This document shows positions 1 through 5,755 of a stretch of 10,393 bases of DNA, one piece after another; the stretch's first letter is position 1, and each line of letters opens with the position of its first letter. The notes beneath the pieces were generated by a model, which saw only the letters and a list, made by a program, of their open reading frames with translations, searched no databases and had not been told where the DNA came from. The translations under genes and the position numbers were made by a program. This stretch comes from Candidatus Methanoperedentaceae archaeon (GTDB lineage: Archaea; Halobacteriota; Methanosarcinia; Methanosarcinales; Methanoperedenaceae): the NCBI GenBank assembly GCA_014859785.1, contig JACUTP010000055.1, positions 1 to 10,393 on the forward strand, read 5' to 3'.

Positions 1-593
1 TGGATGATAGACTAAGGGCGGCAGGCATAACATACATAACAGGAGCAGGTGCGACGCCGGGAATACTCACGGCAGCGGCAGCAATAGCAGCCAACTCCTT
101 CATTGAAGTGACAGGCGTTGATATCAACTTCGGTGTGGGAATCTCGAACTGGGAATCATACCGCGCCACCATACGTGAGGATATTGCCCACCTTGACGGT
201 TTCTCTCTTGAAAAGGCAGGCAAAATGCCGTGTTCCGAAATTATGGCAGAGCTTGAAAGGAGAAACGGTATTCTTGATATACATAACATGGAGCATGCGG
301 ATGATGTGCTTCTTGAGAGGGCCGGGGTGGTATCCCGCGATAAAGTGACAGTCGGCGGTATGGTGGATACGAGAAATCCAAAAAAACCAGTCAGCACAAC
401 AATGACCCTTAGAGGAAAGACATTTGACGGTGAAGTTTCAAGCCACAGGTTCATCCTGGGTGATGAGACCACAATGGCGGCAAACGTTGTCGGACCCGCA
501 CTCGGATGGATGAAAGCCGGTCTTGAATTCAATGCGCGCTGCATATACGGCGTGTTCGGGTCTGCGGAAATAATGCCAAGATTCGTGAAATAA
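1..593 (+). CDS. C-terminal part of a saccharopine-dehydrogenase-like oxidoreductase; candidate BioU (5' end outside window)
   Basis: The frame is open from base 3, with no stop before TAA at 591-593, so the gene begins upstream and the GTG at 108 is internal. The visible 196 residues contain a glycine-rich stretch GAGATPG (fragment residues 14-20), reminiscent of the motif following the Rossmann domain of saccharopine reductase-like proteins. The C-terminal part carries GDETTMAANVVGPAL. The stop lies 2 nt before bioF, so the gene is co-transcribed with bioF and bioD. In that setting the missing activity is amination of 8-amino-7-oxononanoate (KAPA) to diaminopelargonate (DAPA). BioU, a self-sacrificing lysine donor found in cyanobacteria and haloarchaea, is a dehydrogenase-fold enzyme often annotated as saccharopine dehydrogenase-like. 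BioU is therefore my best guess, but it is inference: the donor residue would lie upstream of the window. An unrelated dehydrogenase remains possible. Confidence 0.6.
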   Translation, partial: DDRLRAAGITYITGAGATPGILTAAAAIAANSFIEVTGVDINFGVGISNWESYRATIREDIAHLDGFSLEKAGKMPCSEIMAELERRNGILDIHNMEHADDVLLERAGVVSRDKVTVGGMVDTRNPKKPVSTTMTLRGKTFDGEVSSHRFILGDETTMAANVVGPALGWMKAGLEFNARCIYGVFGSAEIMPRFVK

Positions 594-595
594 TA

Positions 596-1744
596 ATGGA
601 ATGGCTGTCTCTCGAACTGGAGAATATAAAGGAACGCGGACTGTACAGGAAGCCCGGTACCGTAGAAAGCGCCCAGACGCCAGTGATAGTGAAAAAAGGG
701 AGGGAATTAGTAAATCTGTCTTCCAATAACTATCTCGGACTGACCGGGCATCCATACGTAAAAAAAGCCGCAATTGAGGCAGTGAAAAAATACGGCACAG
801 GCGCCGGTGCATCAAGGCTGGCAGGCGGGAATACGAACCTTTATGACAATCTTGAGCAGAAAATTGCGCGGTTTAAAGGAACAGAGGCAGCAGTGGTCTT
901 CAGTACCGGATACCAGGCAAATACCGGTGTAATACCAGCCATGGCAGGCACGGATGACCTGATATTGAGCGATGAACTGAACCACGCAAGCATCATAGAC
1001 GGATGCCGCTTAAGCCGCGCCGATGTCAGCGTATATCCCCATAAAGATACAACCGAACTGGAAAAAATCCTGAGGGAATCGAAACACAACAAAAAACTCA
1101 TAGTTACAGACGGTATTTTCAGTATGGACGGGGATATTGCCCCGCTACCTGAGATTATCGAGCTTGTTGGAAAATACGGTGCAATGGTCATGGTGGATGA
1201 TGCCCATGCAACAGGTGTTCTTGGAAAACACTGCCGCGGCACGCCTGATTATTTTAATGTTGAAGTTGATATCAATATGGGAACGCTCAGCAAGGCTCTT
1301 GGCAGCATGGGCGGGTATGTTGCAGGAAGCAGTGAACTTGTAGACTTTTTGCGAAACAGGGCAAGGTCGTTCATTTATTCAACAGCACTCCCGCCCCCGG
1401 CAGTTGCGGCAGCATCGGCTGCTATTGATGTCATAGAAAAAGAACAGCCTGCAAAGAGGCTTTTTGAAAATGTCAGGATGTATAAGAAAGGTCTTGTTGA
1501 AATAGGATATAATGTTACGAGTGAAACCCAGATAATGTATGTTATGGTAGGGGATGCAGGGAAAACCTGCGACGTTTCAGCAGAACTTGAAAGGATGGGA
1601 GTGTTTGCGCCTGCAATCCGTCCGCCGACAGTTCCTGAGGGAAAAGGGCGCATCAGGACATCCCTGATGGCAACCCACACGGCAGATGATATTGAAAAGG
1701 CGCTTTCGGCTTTCCAGGTGGTAAAGGGAAAATTCGGAATATAG
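596..1744 (+). CDS. bioF: 8-amino-7-oxononanoate synthase (KAPA synthase)
   Basis: A PLP-dependent alpha-oxoamine synthase of 382 residues, the usual BioF length. It condenses pimeloyl-ACP or pimeloyl-CoA with L-alanine to give KAPA, CO2 and free carrier, in the cytosol. Visible family signatures are SSNNYLGL (42-49), GTGAGASRLAGG (67-78), LNHASIIDG (128-136, with His130 in the cofactor-stacking position), DDAHATGVLG (201-210, Asp and His contacting the PLP pyridine ring) and TLSKALGSMGG (230-240), where Lys233 is the Schiff-base lysine. The ATG at 596 comes 2 nt after the upstream stop; a GTGA at 585-588 can serve as ribosome binding site. The stop TAG abuts the bioD start, so translation of the two is probably coupled. 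Glycine C-acetyltransferase (Kbl) is the close relative to exclude; the adjacent bioD makes BioF far more likely. Confidence 0.93.
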   Translation: MEWLSLELENIKERGLYRKPGTVESAQTPVIVKKGRELVNLSSNNYLGLTGHPYVKKAAIEAVKKYGTGAGASRLAGGNTNLYDNLEQKIARFKGTEAAVVFSTGYQANTGVIPAMAGTDDLILSDELNHASIIDGCRLSRADVSVYPHKDTTELEKILRESKHNKKLIVTDGIFSMDGDIAPLPEIIELVGKYGAMVMVDDAHATGVLGKHCRGTPDYFNVEVDINMGTLSKALGSMGGYVAGSSELVDFLRNRARSFIYSTALPPPAVAAASAAIDVIEKEQPAKRLFENVRMYKKGLVEIGYNVTSETQIMYVMVGDAGKTCDVSAELERMGVFAPAIRPPTVPEGKGRIRTSLMATHTADDIEKALSAFQVVKGKFGI

Positions 1745-2458
1745 GTGAAGAATTTGGCAGGAATATTCATTACGGGAACGGACACTAGCATCGGCAAAAC
1801 CGCAGTTGCGGGAGGACTTGCAGGCGCGCTGGCAGATAAAGGTCTGGACGTTGGCGTGATGAAGCCTGTGCAGAGCGGCGCGGGATTGAGAAACGGAATG
1901 TTTTACTCCCCGGATGCGGAATTCATGATTGCTGCTTGTGGTTCGCAGGATGAAATGGAACTTGTATGTCCTGTGATGCTGCGTGAACCCCTGGCTCCTT
2001 CTGTAGCTGCGGAACTTGAAGGCAAAACTGTTGATGTTGATATCATAAAGAATGCCTACCTTGAACTTGAAAGAAGGCATGATATTGTAATTGTGGAAGG
2101 TGCCGGCGGGATTGCCGTACCAATAAAAGACGGTTTCCTTTATTCTGACCTTATAAAATTTCTTGGCATTCCTGCCATTGTTGTTGCACGCGCGGGTCTC
2201 GGGACGATCAACCATACCTTCCTTACAGTGGAATATGCAAAAACGTGCGGTATAACTGTAACAGGCGTTATCATTAACGGTTTTAAATGCGGGACGGCAG
2301 AAGAGACGAATTCAGGTATAATTGAGAAACTTACAGGCGTCCCGATTCTTGGTATTGTCCCGCATGATGATACGGTGGACACTGAAAATGGCAGGATCGG
2401 GAATATTGTTGGGCTTGTGAAGGAATATGTGGATTTTTCTAAAATTCAGGCGCAATAA
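1745..2458 (+). CDS. bioD: ATP-dependent dethiobiotin synthetase
   Basis: BioD carboxylates diaminopelargonate with CO2 and ATP to close the ureido ring and give dethiobiotin, the substrate of BioB. The protein has 237 residues, typical for the family. It begins with the P-loop GTDTSIGKT (11-19), which matches the BioD form of Walker A rather than that of generic ParA-like NTPases. Further signatures are MKPVQSG (substrate-binding lysine plus Ser) and VEGAGGIAVPI. The start is GTG at 1745, directly after the bioF stop with no spacer. A TTG three codons on is an alternative, but the full P-loop strand favours GTG. No convincing Shine-Dalgarno is visible, in keeping with coupled translation from bioF. 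bioB is not downstream: the next genes are on the other strand. Confidence 0.93.
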   Translation: MKNLAGIFITGTDTSIGKTAVAGGLAGALADKGLDVGVMKPVQSGAGLRNGMFYSPDAEFMIAACGSQDEMELVCPVMLREPLAPSVAAELEGKTVDVDIIKNAYLELERRHDIVIVEGAGGIAVPIKDGFLYSDLIKFLGIPAIVVARAGLGTINHTFLTVEYAKTCGITVTGVIINGFKCGTAEETNSGIIEKLTGVPILGIVPHDDTVDTENGRIGNIVGLVKEYVDFSKIQAQ

Positions 2459-2475
2459 GATATAAAAACATCATG

Positions 2476-2499
2476 TTGAACAACAAGCAATTTGTTCAA
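2476..2499. terminator. hairpin between convergent bioD and toxin relic
   Basis: TTGAACAA (2476-2483) and TTGTTCAA (2492-2499) are a perfect 8-bp inverted repeat around an 8-nt loop. The structure sits between the bioD stop and the end of the toxin frame, and the toxin's TGA lies in its right arm. Reading on the - strand it is followed after about 8 nt by a run of five T (2463-2467), which fits an end for the toxin-antitoxin transcript. No T-run follows closely on the + strand, so a role for bioD is less certain. Confidence 0.4.
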
Positions 2500-2672
2500 T
2501 CCGTTTGATAGCCATAAATCTTGTCATGATGGTCACTCAGCGGCTTATAATGATGGGGATTTTGAAGGATTTCCTCCATCTTTTTCATCACTATTTCGTA
2601 TCGTTTCCTGTTTTTCTTAAACATTTTGCCGAGCTTCTTTTTTAAATTGGATTCAATGCCCGGTTTATACAT
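2496..2672 (-). pseudogene. RelE/ParE-like toxin with internal deletion (relic)
   Basis: The 58-residue product starts like the archaeal ParE/RelE-like toxins: a basic helical hairpin, then NPHHYKPL. It jumps directly to DHHDKIYG, which is normally the last motif of an 85-90 residue protein. The family segment in between (RG..KG..RVHI..SFVL.Y.I, holding the central beta strands and catalytic arginines) is absent, about 30 residues, and the frame is intact. I therefore read it as an in-frame internal deletion that would abolish mRNA-cleaving activity. The likely start is ATG at 2672, which overlaps the antitoxin stop by 8 nt, the usual TA arrangement. A TTG at 2678 is a less likely start. Family assignment rests on remembered consensus, not a search. 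Confidence 0.6.
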
Positions 2673-2820
2673 CTTCAATTTCGTGCCTCAGCTCATCTAA
2701 GCTGGAATAGGTCTCAAAAACGCCGTCTTCTATTATTTTTTCCACTTTTTCCTTGTATCCGGGACGCAGCCTGTGGAGGTCTGCATTGATTTCGCTTAGA
2801 TCCCTTTGCATATTAGCCAT
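2665..2820 (-). CDS. small antitoxin of the RelE-like toxin locus
   Basis: A 51-residue, highly charged, predominantly helical protein immediately upstream of, and overlapping by 8 nt, the toxin relic. It ends in YSSLDELRHEIEDV, a tail of a kind common in antitoxins paired with ParE/RelE-like toxins. I do not recognise a DNA-binding fold in it. I chose ATG at 2820; the frame stays open to a GTG at 2859, but that adds a segment without clear family character, and another ATG lies at 2811. Its assignment as antitoxin rests mainly on position and size. If the toxin is inactive, the antitoxin may persist as a remnant or still repress its own promoter through the repeats upstream. Confidence 0.6.
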   Translation of the reverse strand: MANMQRDLSEINADLHRLRPGYKEKVEKIIEDGVFETYSSLDELRHEIEDV

Positions 2821-2859
2821 CTGGTCTTTCGAGAAAGCCTTCGGCAAAATTATTAACAC

Positions 2860-2917
2860 CGAACTGATACGAACTCAAAACTAACTCACGGCGTTCGTTT
2901 CAGTTCGTCCGGGTTCG
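2860..2917. repeat. phased CGAAC/GTTCG repeats upstream of the TA locus (operator-like)
   Basis: CGAAC occurs at 2860 and 2870, and its complement GTTCG at 2893, 2903 and 2913. Within each group the spacing is exactly 10 bp, one helical turn. The 15-mers at 2860-2874 and 2893-2907 are inverted repeats matching at 14 of 15 positions across an 18-nt spacer. The block lies between a TATA-like sequence (2920-2928 on the - strand) and the antitoxin start, where TA autorepressors usually bind. An operator role is inferred. Confidence 0.5.
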
Positions 2918-2918
2918 C

Positions 2919-2931
2919 TGTTTTTATCGCA
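2919..2931 (-). promoter_or_regulatory. TATA-like element for the toxin-antitoxin locus
   Basis: Read on the - strand the bases spell TGCGATAAAAACA, an A/T-rich box about 100 nt before the antitoxin ATG and directly upstream of the phased repeats. With an archaeal spacing of about 25 nt, transcription would start inside the repeats, so a repressor bound there would block initiation. The match to a TATA box is moderate only. Confidence 0.25.
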
Positions 2932-3018
2932 CGCTTCATTTTTACAGCAAGGAGATATGAAAATGCGTTTATACTTTCCTATACGTTGAAAAATACAGTA
3001 AGTAATTAAGTAAATAAT

Positions 3019-3024
3019 AAAAAA
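3019..3024 (-). terminator. T-run terminator after nrpR
   Basis: Read on the - strand, the nrpR stop is followed 14 nt later by TTTTTT and then an AT-rich stretch, preceded by a GC-rich segment (3025-3038). This is the oligo-T form of intrinsic terminator common in archaea. No strong hairpin is seen. Confidence 0.4.
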
Positions 3025-3038
3025 GCAGCGCCAGCCAG

Positions 3039-4037
3039 TTACAACTTCCTCATTTCCTTAAAATCCACAATAGTAGAAATTGGATGGGTAACAACATTAA
3101 TCCCGCCCTCCTCAACAGCAGCCATCGAATTAACACCCGCATACACCGCAATACCCACTTTACCAGCATCAACCGGGGCGTCAAGAACAGGTTTTCCCGG
3201 TTTTCCGATTTCAGCCACACTTCCAATCTCCATTTCCATAACAGAATCCAGAACCTTCCTGGTTTCTGAAATAGCGGCTTCAGGAACCTCGCGCACATTG
3301 GCAAGCAGTTTCCCTGAACCAGAATCGACAGCATCAAGAACCCGCGTCATTTTTTTATTGATGAAAATACGCATCGGGTCAATCGAAGTGCCGTTGTGCA
3401 TAATAACATCATCAAAATGTGTGGGTTTGCTGTTCTTGATATCCAGTATCCCGCCGTATTTCGTGCTTGCAGGAATCCCGTTTTTCAGCAAAATCCCGTC
3501 AACAGTAATGCTGCACATGGTAGAAATCCCGATTTTCCCTTCAGGGATTTTAATATCCTGCGTTACCGTGCCTTCCTCTACCAGCCTGATATAAGGGCTG
3601 ATGGAACAACCATCATATATTACATGCCGCAGTATTTCCATGGTCCTGTCAAAATCATTCTTGTCGATGATTGACGTATTCGTAATTACGCCACCCTCAC
3701 CTGTTTTAAGGTCAAATGTGGTATCATAGATAAGTTTTTCGATTTTCGTGATTATGACACCAAGCCTGTCACCGACAAGGGCGTTGTTCAACTCAGCAAT
3801 ACCCACATCTGTAATCACCCTGCCGTCATATCCCTGCCGCTGTGTCAGCCCCCGCTCATCCAGTATCCTCAGGTGGTAGCGGACACCCCTCTCACCGATA
3901 GGGTATCCGCGCTCGTTCATCCTGTCAGCAATCAGGCGCGCCCCAATGGCTTCATGGTTTTCATAGAGTATCCGCAGGATCTCTATAAGTTTTCTCTGTA
4001 CCATCGAATCATCAGTCGTTGTAGCCGTCCGTATCAC
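3039..4037 (-). CDS. nrpR: NrpR, repressor of nitrogen metabolism (winged helix plus one NrpR domain)
   Basis: NrpR represses nitrogen-assimilation promoters of methanogens and releases DNA when 2-oxoglutarate rises under nitrogen limitation. The 332-residue product begins with a winged helix-turn-helix (about residues 12-80) carrying the family-typical NERGYPIGERGVRYHLRILD and LTQRQGY segments. It continues with a single NrpR (DUF128) effector domain (about 90-332), with GVITNTSII near its start and a conserved end around GGINVVTHPIS. One effector domain after the HTH resembles the NrpRI type of Methanosarcina rather than the two-domain Methanococcus protein. It lies 13 nt behind glnA, so is probably co-transcribed and could be self-regulated. 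The start is uncertain: GTG at 4037 (itself part of AAGGTGAT), or ATG at 4004, which gives 321 residues. Confidence 0.9.
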   Translation of the reverse strand: MIRTATTTDDSMVQRKLIEILRILYENHEAIGARLIADRMNERGYPIGERGVRYHLRILDERGLTQRQGYDGRVITDVGIAELNNALVGDRLGVIITKIEKLIYDTTFDLKTGEGGVITNTSIIDKNDFDRTMEILRHVIYDGCSISPYIRLVEEGTVTQDIKIPEGKIGISTMCSITVDGILLKNGIPASTKYGGILDIKNSKPTHFDDVIMHNGTSIDPMRIFINKKMTRVLDAVDSGSGKLLANVREVPEAAISETRKVLDSVMEMEIGSVAEIGKPGKPVLDAPVDAGKVGIAVYAGVNSMAAVEEGGINVVTHPISTIVDFKEMRKL

Positions 4038-4050
4038 CTTATGTTACATA

Positions 4051-5376
4051 TTAGATTATATTCAGGTACCTGTCAAGTTCCCACTGGTGAACCTGTGTCC
4101 TGTACACATCCCATTCAGCTCTTCCGAGCCTCATGAAATAATTATATACATGCTCTCCAAGTGCATCCTTTATAATGCTATCGGTTTCAAGTGCATCAAG
4201 TGCGTCGCTGAGGTTACCTGGCAGTGAATCAATACCGTTTTTCTTGCGCTCCTCCTCGCCCATATTGAATATATTGTGTTTGATTGGCTCTCCAGGGTCG
4301 GTTTTATTCTTTATGCCGGAAAGTCCTGCCATAAGAATAACTGCAAAAGAAAGGTACGGGTTGCAGGACGGGTCAGGGCTCCTGAGTTCAATGCGGGTGC
4401 TCATGCCCCTTGCAGCAGGAATGCGTATAAGTGATGAGCGGTTAGCACCAGACCATGCGACATAAACCGGTGCCTCGTATCCTGGCACAAGCCTCTTGTA
4501 GCTGTTAACAAGCGGATTTGTCACGGCTGTGAAGGATTTGACATGTTCCTTCAAACCTCCGATGAAATACCTCAGGGTTTCGCTGACTTCGTATTCCCCG
4601 TTCTCATCATAAAACGCATTCTTATCGTCCTTGAAAAGGGACATATTTGTGTGCATGCCTGAACCGTTAATCCCGAATATGGGTTTTGGCATGAACGAAG
4701 CGTGAAGATTGTTCATACGGGCTATGGTTTTTGTGACAAACTTGAATGTAATGACGTTATCTGCTGTTGTAAGTGCGTCGGCATACTTGAAATCAATCTC
4801 ATGCTGCCCTTTTGCCACTTCATGGTGGGACGCTTCAATATTGAATCCCATGTTCTCAAGTGCAACCACAATTTCCTGCCTGATACCTTCTGCAAGGTCG
4901 ATTGGCGGGAAATCAAAATAACCGCCAAAGTCATGCGGTTTGTTGGTAGCTCCCCCGTCCTTTGATTCAAATAAGAAGAATTCAATTTCAGGACCGGTAT
5001 TCATGGTAAAACCAAATGATTCCGCCTCCTTAATTGCTTTTTTAAGTACATAGCGCGGGTCACCCTCGAAAGGTTTACCGTCAGGCAGGTGCACGTCACA
5101 TACCAGTCTTGCAACTTTCCCGCCCCCGATTTCCCAGGGAAGAATCTGGTATGTGTTGGCATCTGGTATTAGTACCATATCAGACTCTTCAATCCTCACA
5201 AAACCCTCGATTGAGGAACCGTCAAAGGAGATACCGGACGTCAGTGCTTTCTCTGCCTGTGATACCGGAATGCCCACATTCTTGACCATACCCTGCGTGT
5301 CAACAAACTGAAGTCTTAAGAAACGGACATTCTTTTCCTCAATTGATTTTAAAATATACTCTTTTGTTATAGCCAT
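4051..5376 (-). CDS. glnA: glutamine synthetase, type I-alpha
   Basis: GlnA makes glutamine from glutamate, ammonium and ATP and supplies the substrate for the glutamate synthase encoded divergently. The 441-residue length fits the I-alpha class, which lacks the adenylylated-tyrosine region of I-beta enzymes. Visible signatures are FDGSSIEGFVRIEESDM (51-67), GPEIEFFLFE (metal-binding glutamates), the HEVAKGQHEIDFKY segment, the ATP-binding KPIFGINGSGMHTNMS loop, RLVPGYEAPVYVAWSGANRSS, and the C-terminal RIELRSPDPSCNPYL. Arg61 corresponds to the Bacillus Arg62 linked to glutamine feedback inhibition. I place the start at ATG 5376, preceded by GGTGA at 5383-5387, a good archaeal Shine-Dalgarno; a GTG at 5385 would consume that site. 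nrpR follows after 13 nt. Confidence 0.96.
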   Translation of the reverse strand: MAITKEYILKSIEEKNVRFLRLQFVDTQGMVKNVGIPVSQAEKALTSGISFDGSSIEGFVRIEESDMVLIPDANTYQILPWEIGGGKVARLVCDVHLPDGKPFEGDPRYVLKKAIKEAESFGFTMNTGPEIEFFLFESKDGGATNKPHDFGGYFDFPPIDLAEGIRQEIVVALENMGFNIEASHHEVAKGQHEIDFKYADALTTADNVITFKFVTKTIARMNNLHASFMPKPIFGINGSGMHTNMSLFKDDKNAFYDENGEYEVSETLRYFIGGLKEHVKSFTAVTNPLVNSYKRLVPGYEAPVYVAWSGANRSSLIRIPAARGMSTRIELRSPDPSCNPYLSFAVILMAGLSGIKNKTDPGEPIKHNIFNMGEEERKKNGIDSLPGNLSDALDALETDSIIKDALGEHVYNYFMRLGRAEWDVYRTQVHQWELDRYLNII

Positions 5377-5382
5377 ATTCTT

Positions 5383-5408
5383 CACCGGTTTTTATACCTG
5401 TAATATAC
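5383..5408 (-). promoter_or_regulatory. glnA ribosome binding site and TATA candidate
   Basis: On the - strand GGTGA (5387-5383) lies 6 nt before ATG 5376 and decides that start. Further upstream, GTATATTA (5408-5401) is the best TATA match. It would put transcription start almost at the ATG, leaving the Shine-Dalgarno outside the message. CATAAAAT around 5422-5429 is therefore a competing box that gives a leader of about 25 nt. Confidence 0.35.
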
Positions 5409-5435
5409 TTCTTCCTTATTGATTTTATGGCTTCG

Positions 5436-5447
5436 GCATATCCTCCA
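5436..5447 (-). repeat. upstream element TGGAGGATATGC, glnA side
   Basis: On the - strand this is TGGAGGATATGC, identical over 12 bp to the + strand copy at 5525-5536. It precedes the GTATATTA box of glnA by 27-28 nt. The two copies are oriented alike relative to their genes, which fits a shared transcription-factor site; as an inverted repeat they could also pair around a 77-nt loop. Confidence 0.5.
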
Positions 5448-5524
5448 TTTATTTCCGGCATTTTAGCCTGCCTTCCGAATCACTTTTTTGTGATGTGTTT
5501 TGCCCAACTTGAGAGACTAACAAG

Positions 5525-5536
5525 TGGAGGATATGC
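5525..5536 (+). repeat. upstream element TGGAGGATATGC, gltS side
   Basis: This is the second copy of the 12-bp element, now on the + strand. It ends 29 nt before TATATATAA (5566-5574), nearly the spacing seen on the glnA side. Between the copies lies a small hairpin (ATCAC 5479-5483, GTGAT 5490-5494, loop of six T). The 370-nt region 5386-5755 otherwise shows no gene, and I found no GGAA-N6-TTCC motif of the Methanococcus NrpR type in it. Confidence 0.5.
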
Positions 5537-5562
5537 TTCCACCATCTCAGGTACTATTTTTC

Positions 5563-5575
5563 TAATATATATAAT
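5563..5575 (+). promoter_or_regulatory. TATA box of the glutamate synthase operon
   Basis: TAATATATATAAT is the strongest TATA-like sequence in the intergenic region and faces the gltS genes. Start of transcription would be near 5595-5600, giving a leader of about 155 nt before the first ATG at 5756. A weaker T/A-rich box at about 5677-5687 could give a shorter message. Confidence 0.45.
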
Positions 5576-5755
5576 TTACCGACAGTCAATTTCCTATTTC
5601 CGAGTTAACTTTAAGTATCATAACAGCGATAGTACCTTTCCCCAACGAGAGAGATAAAATGTCAAAGTACAATTTGTTTTTAAATTTCCAGTTGCTGCTG
5701 CCACGGCAGCATATGAAAATATCAGGTGTATTGGTTTTACACAAGGGTGAAAAAA

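Noticed and set aside
108..593. A complete 161-residue gene starting at GTG 108
   Set aside because: The same frame is open back to base 3 with family-like sequence (GAGATPG), so the gene is simply cut by the window edge.
438..815. Open frame of 125 codons on the - strand over the start of bioF
   Set aside because: Antisense shadow of the dehydrogenase-like gene and bioF, with no motif.
1577..2215. Open frame of 212 codons on the - strand across the bioF/bioD junction
   Set aside because: It lies antisense to two clear genes, its product has no recognisable motif and is rich in His, Arg, Cys and Ser as shadow frames are, and it has no promoter context.
5427..5657. 76-codon + strand frame in the glnA/gltS intergenic region
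   Set aside because: No Shine-Dalgarno before its ATG, no family resemblance, and it crosses both 12-bp elements and the TATA box of gltS, so the region is better read as regulatory DNA.
5386..5755. NrpR operator of the GGAA-N6-TTCC type
   Set aside because: I checked each TTCC in the region; none has GGAA at the required distance. The operator of this lineage may differ, so absence of the Methanococcus form proves little.
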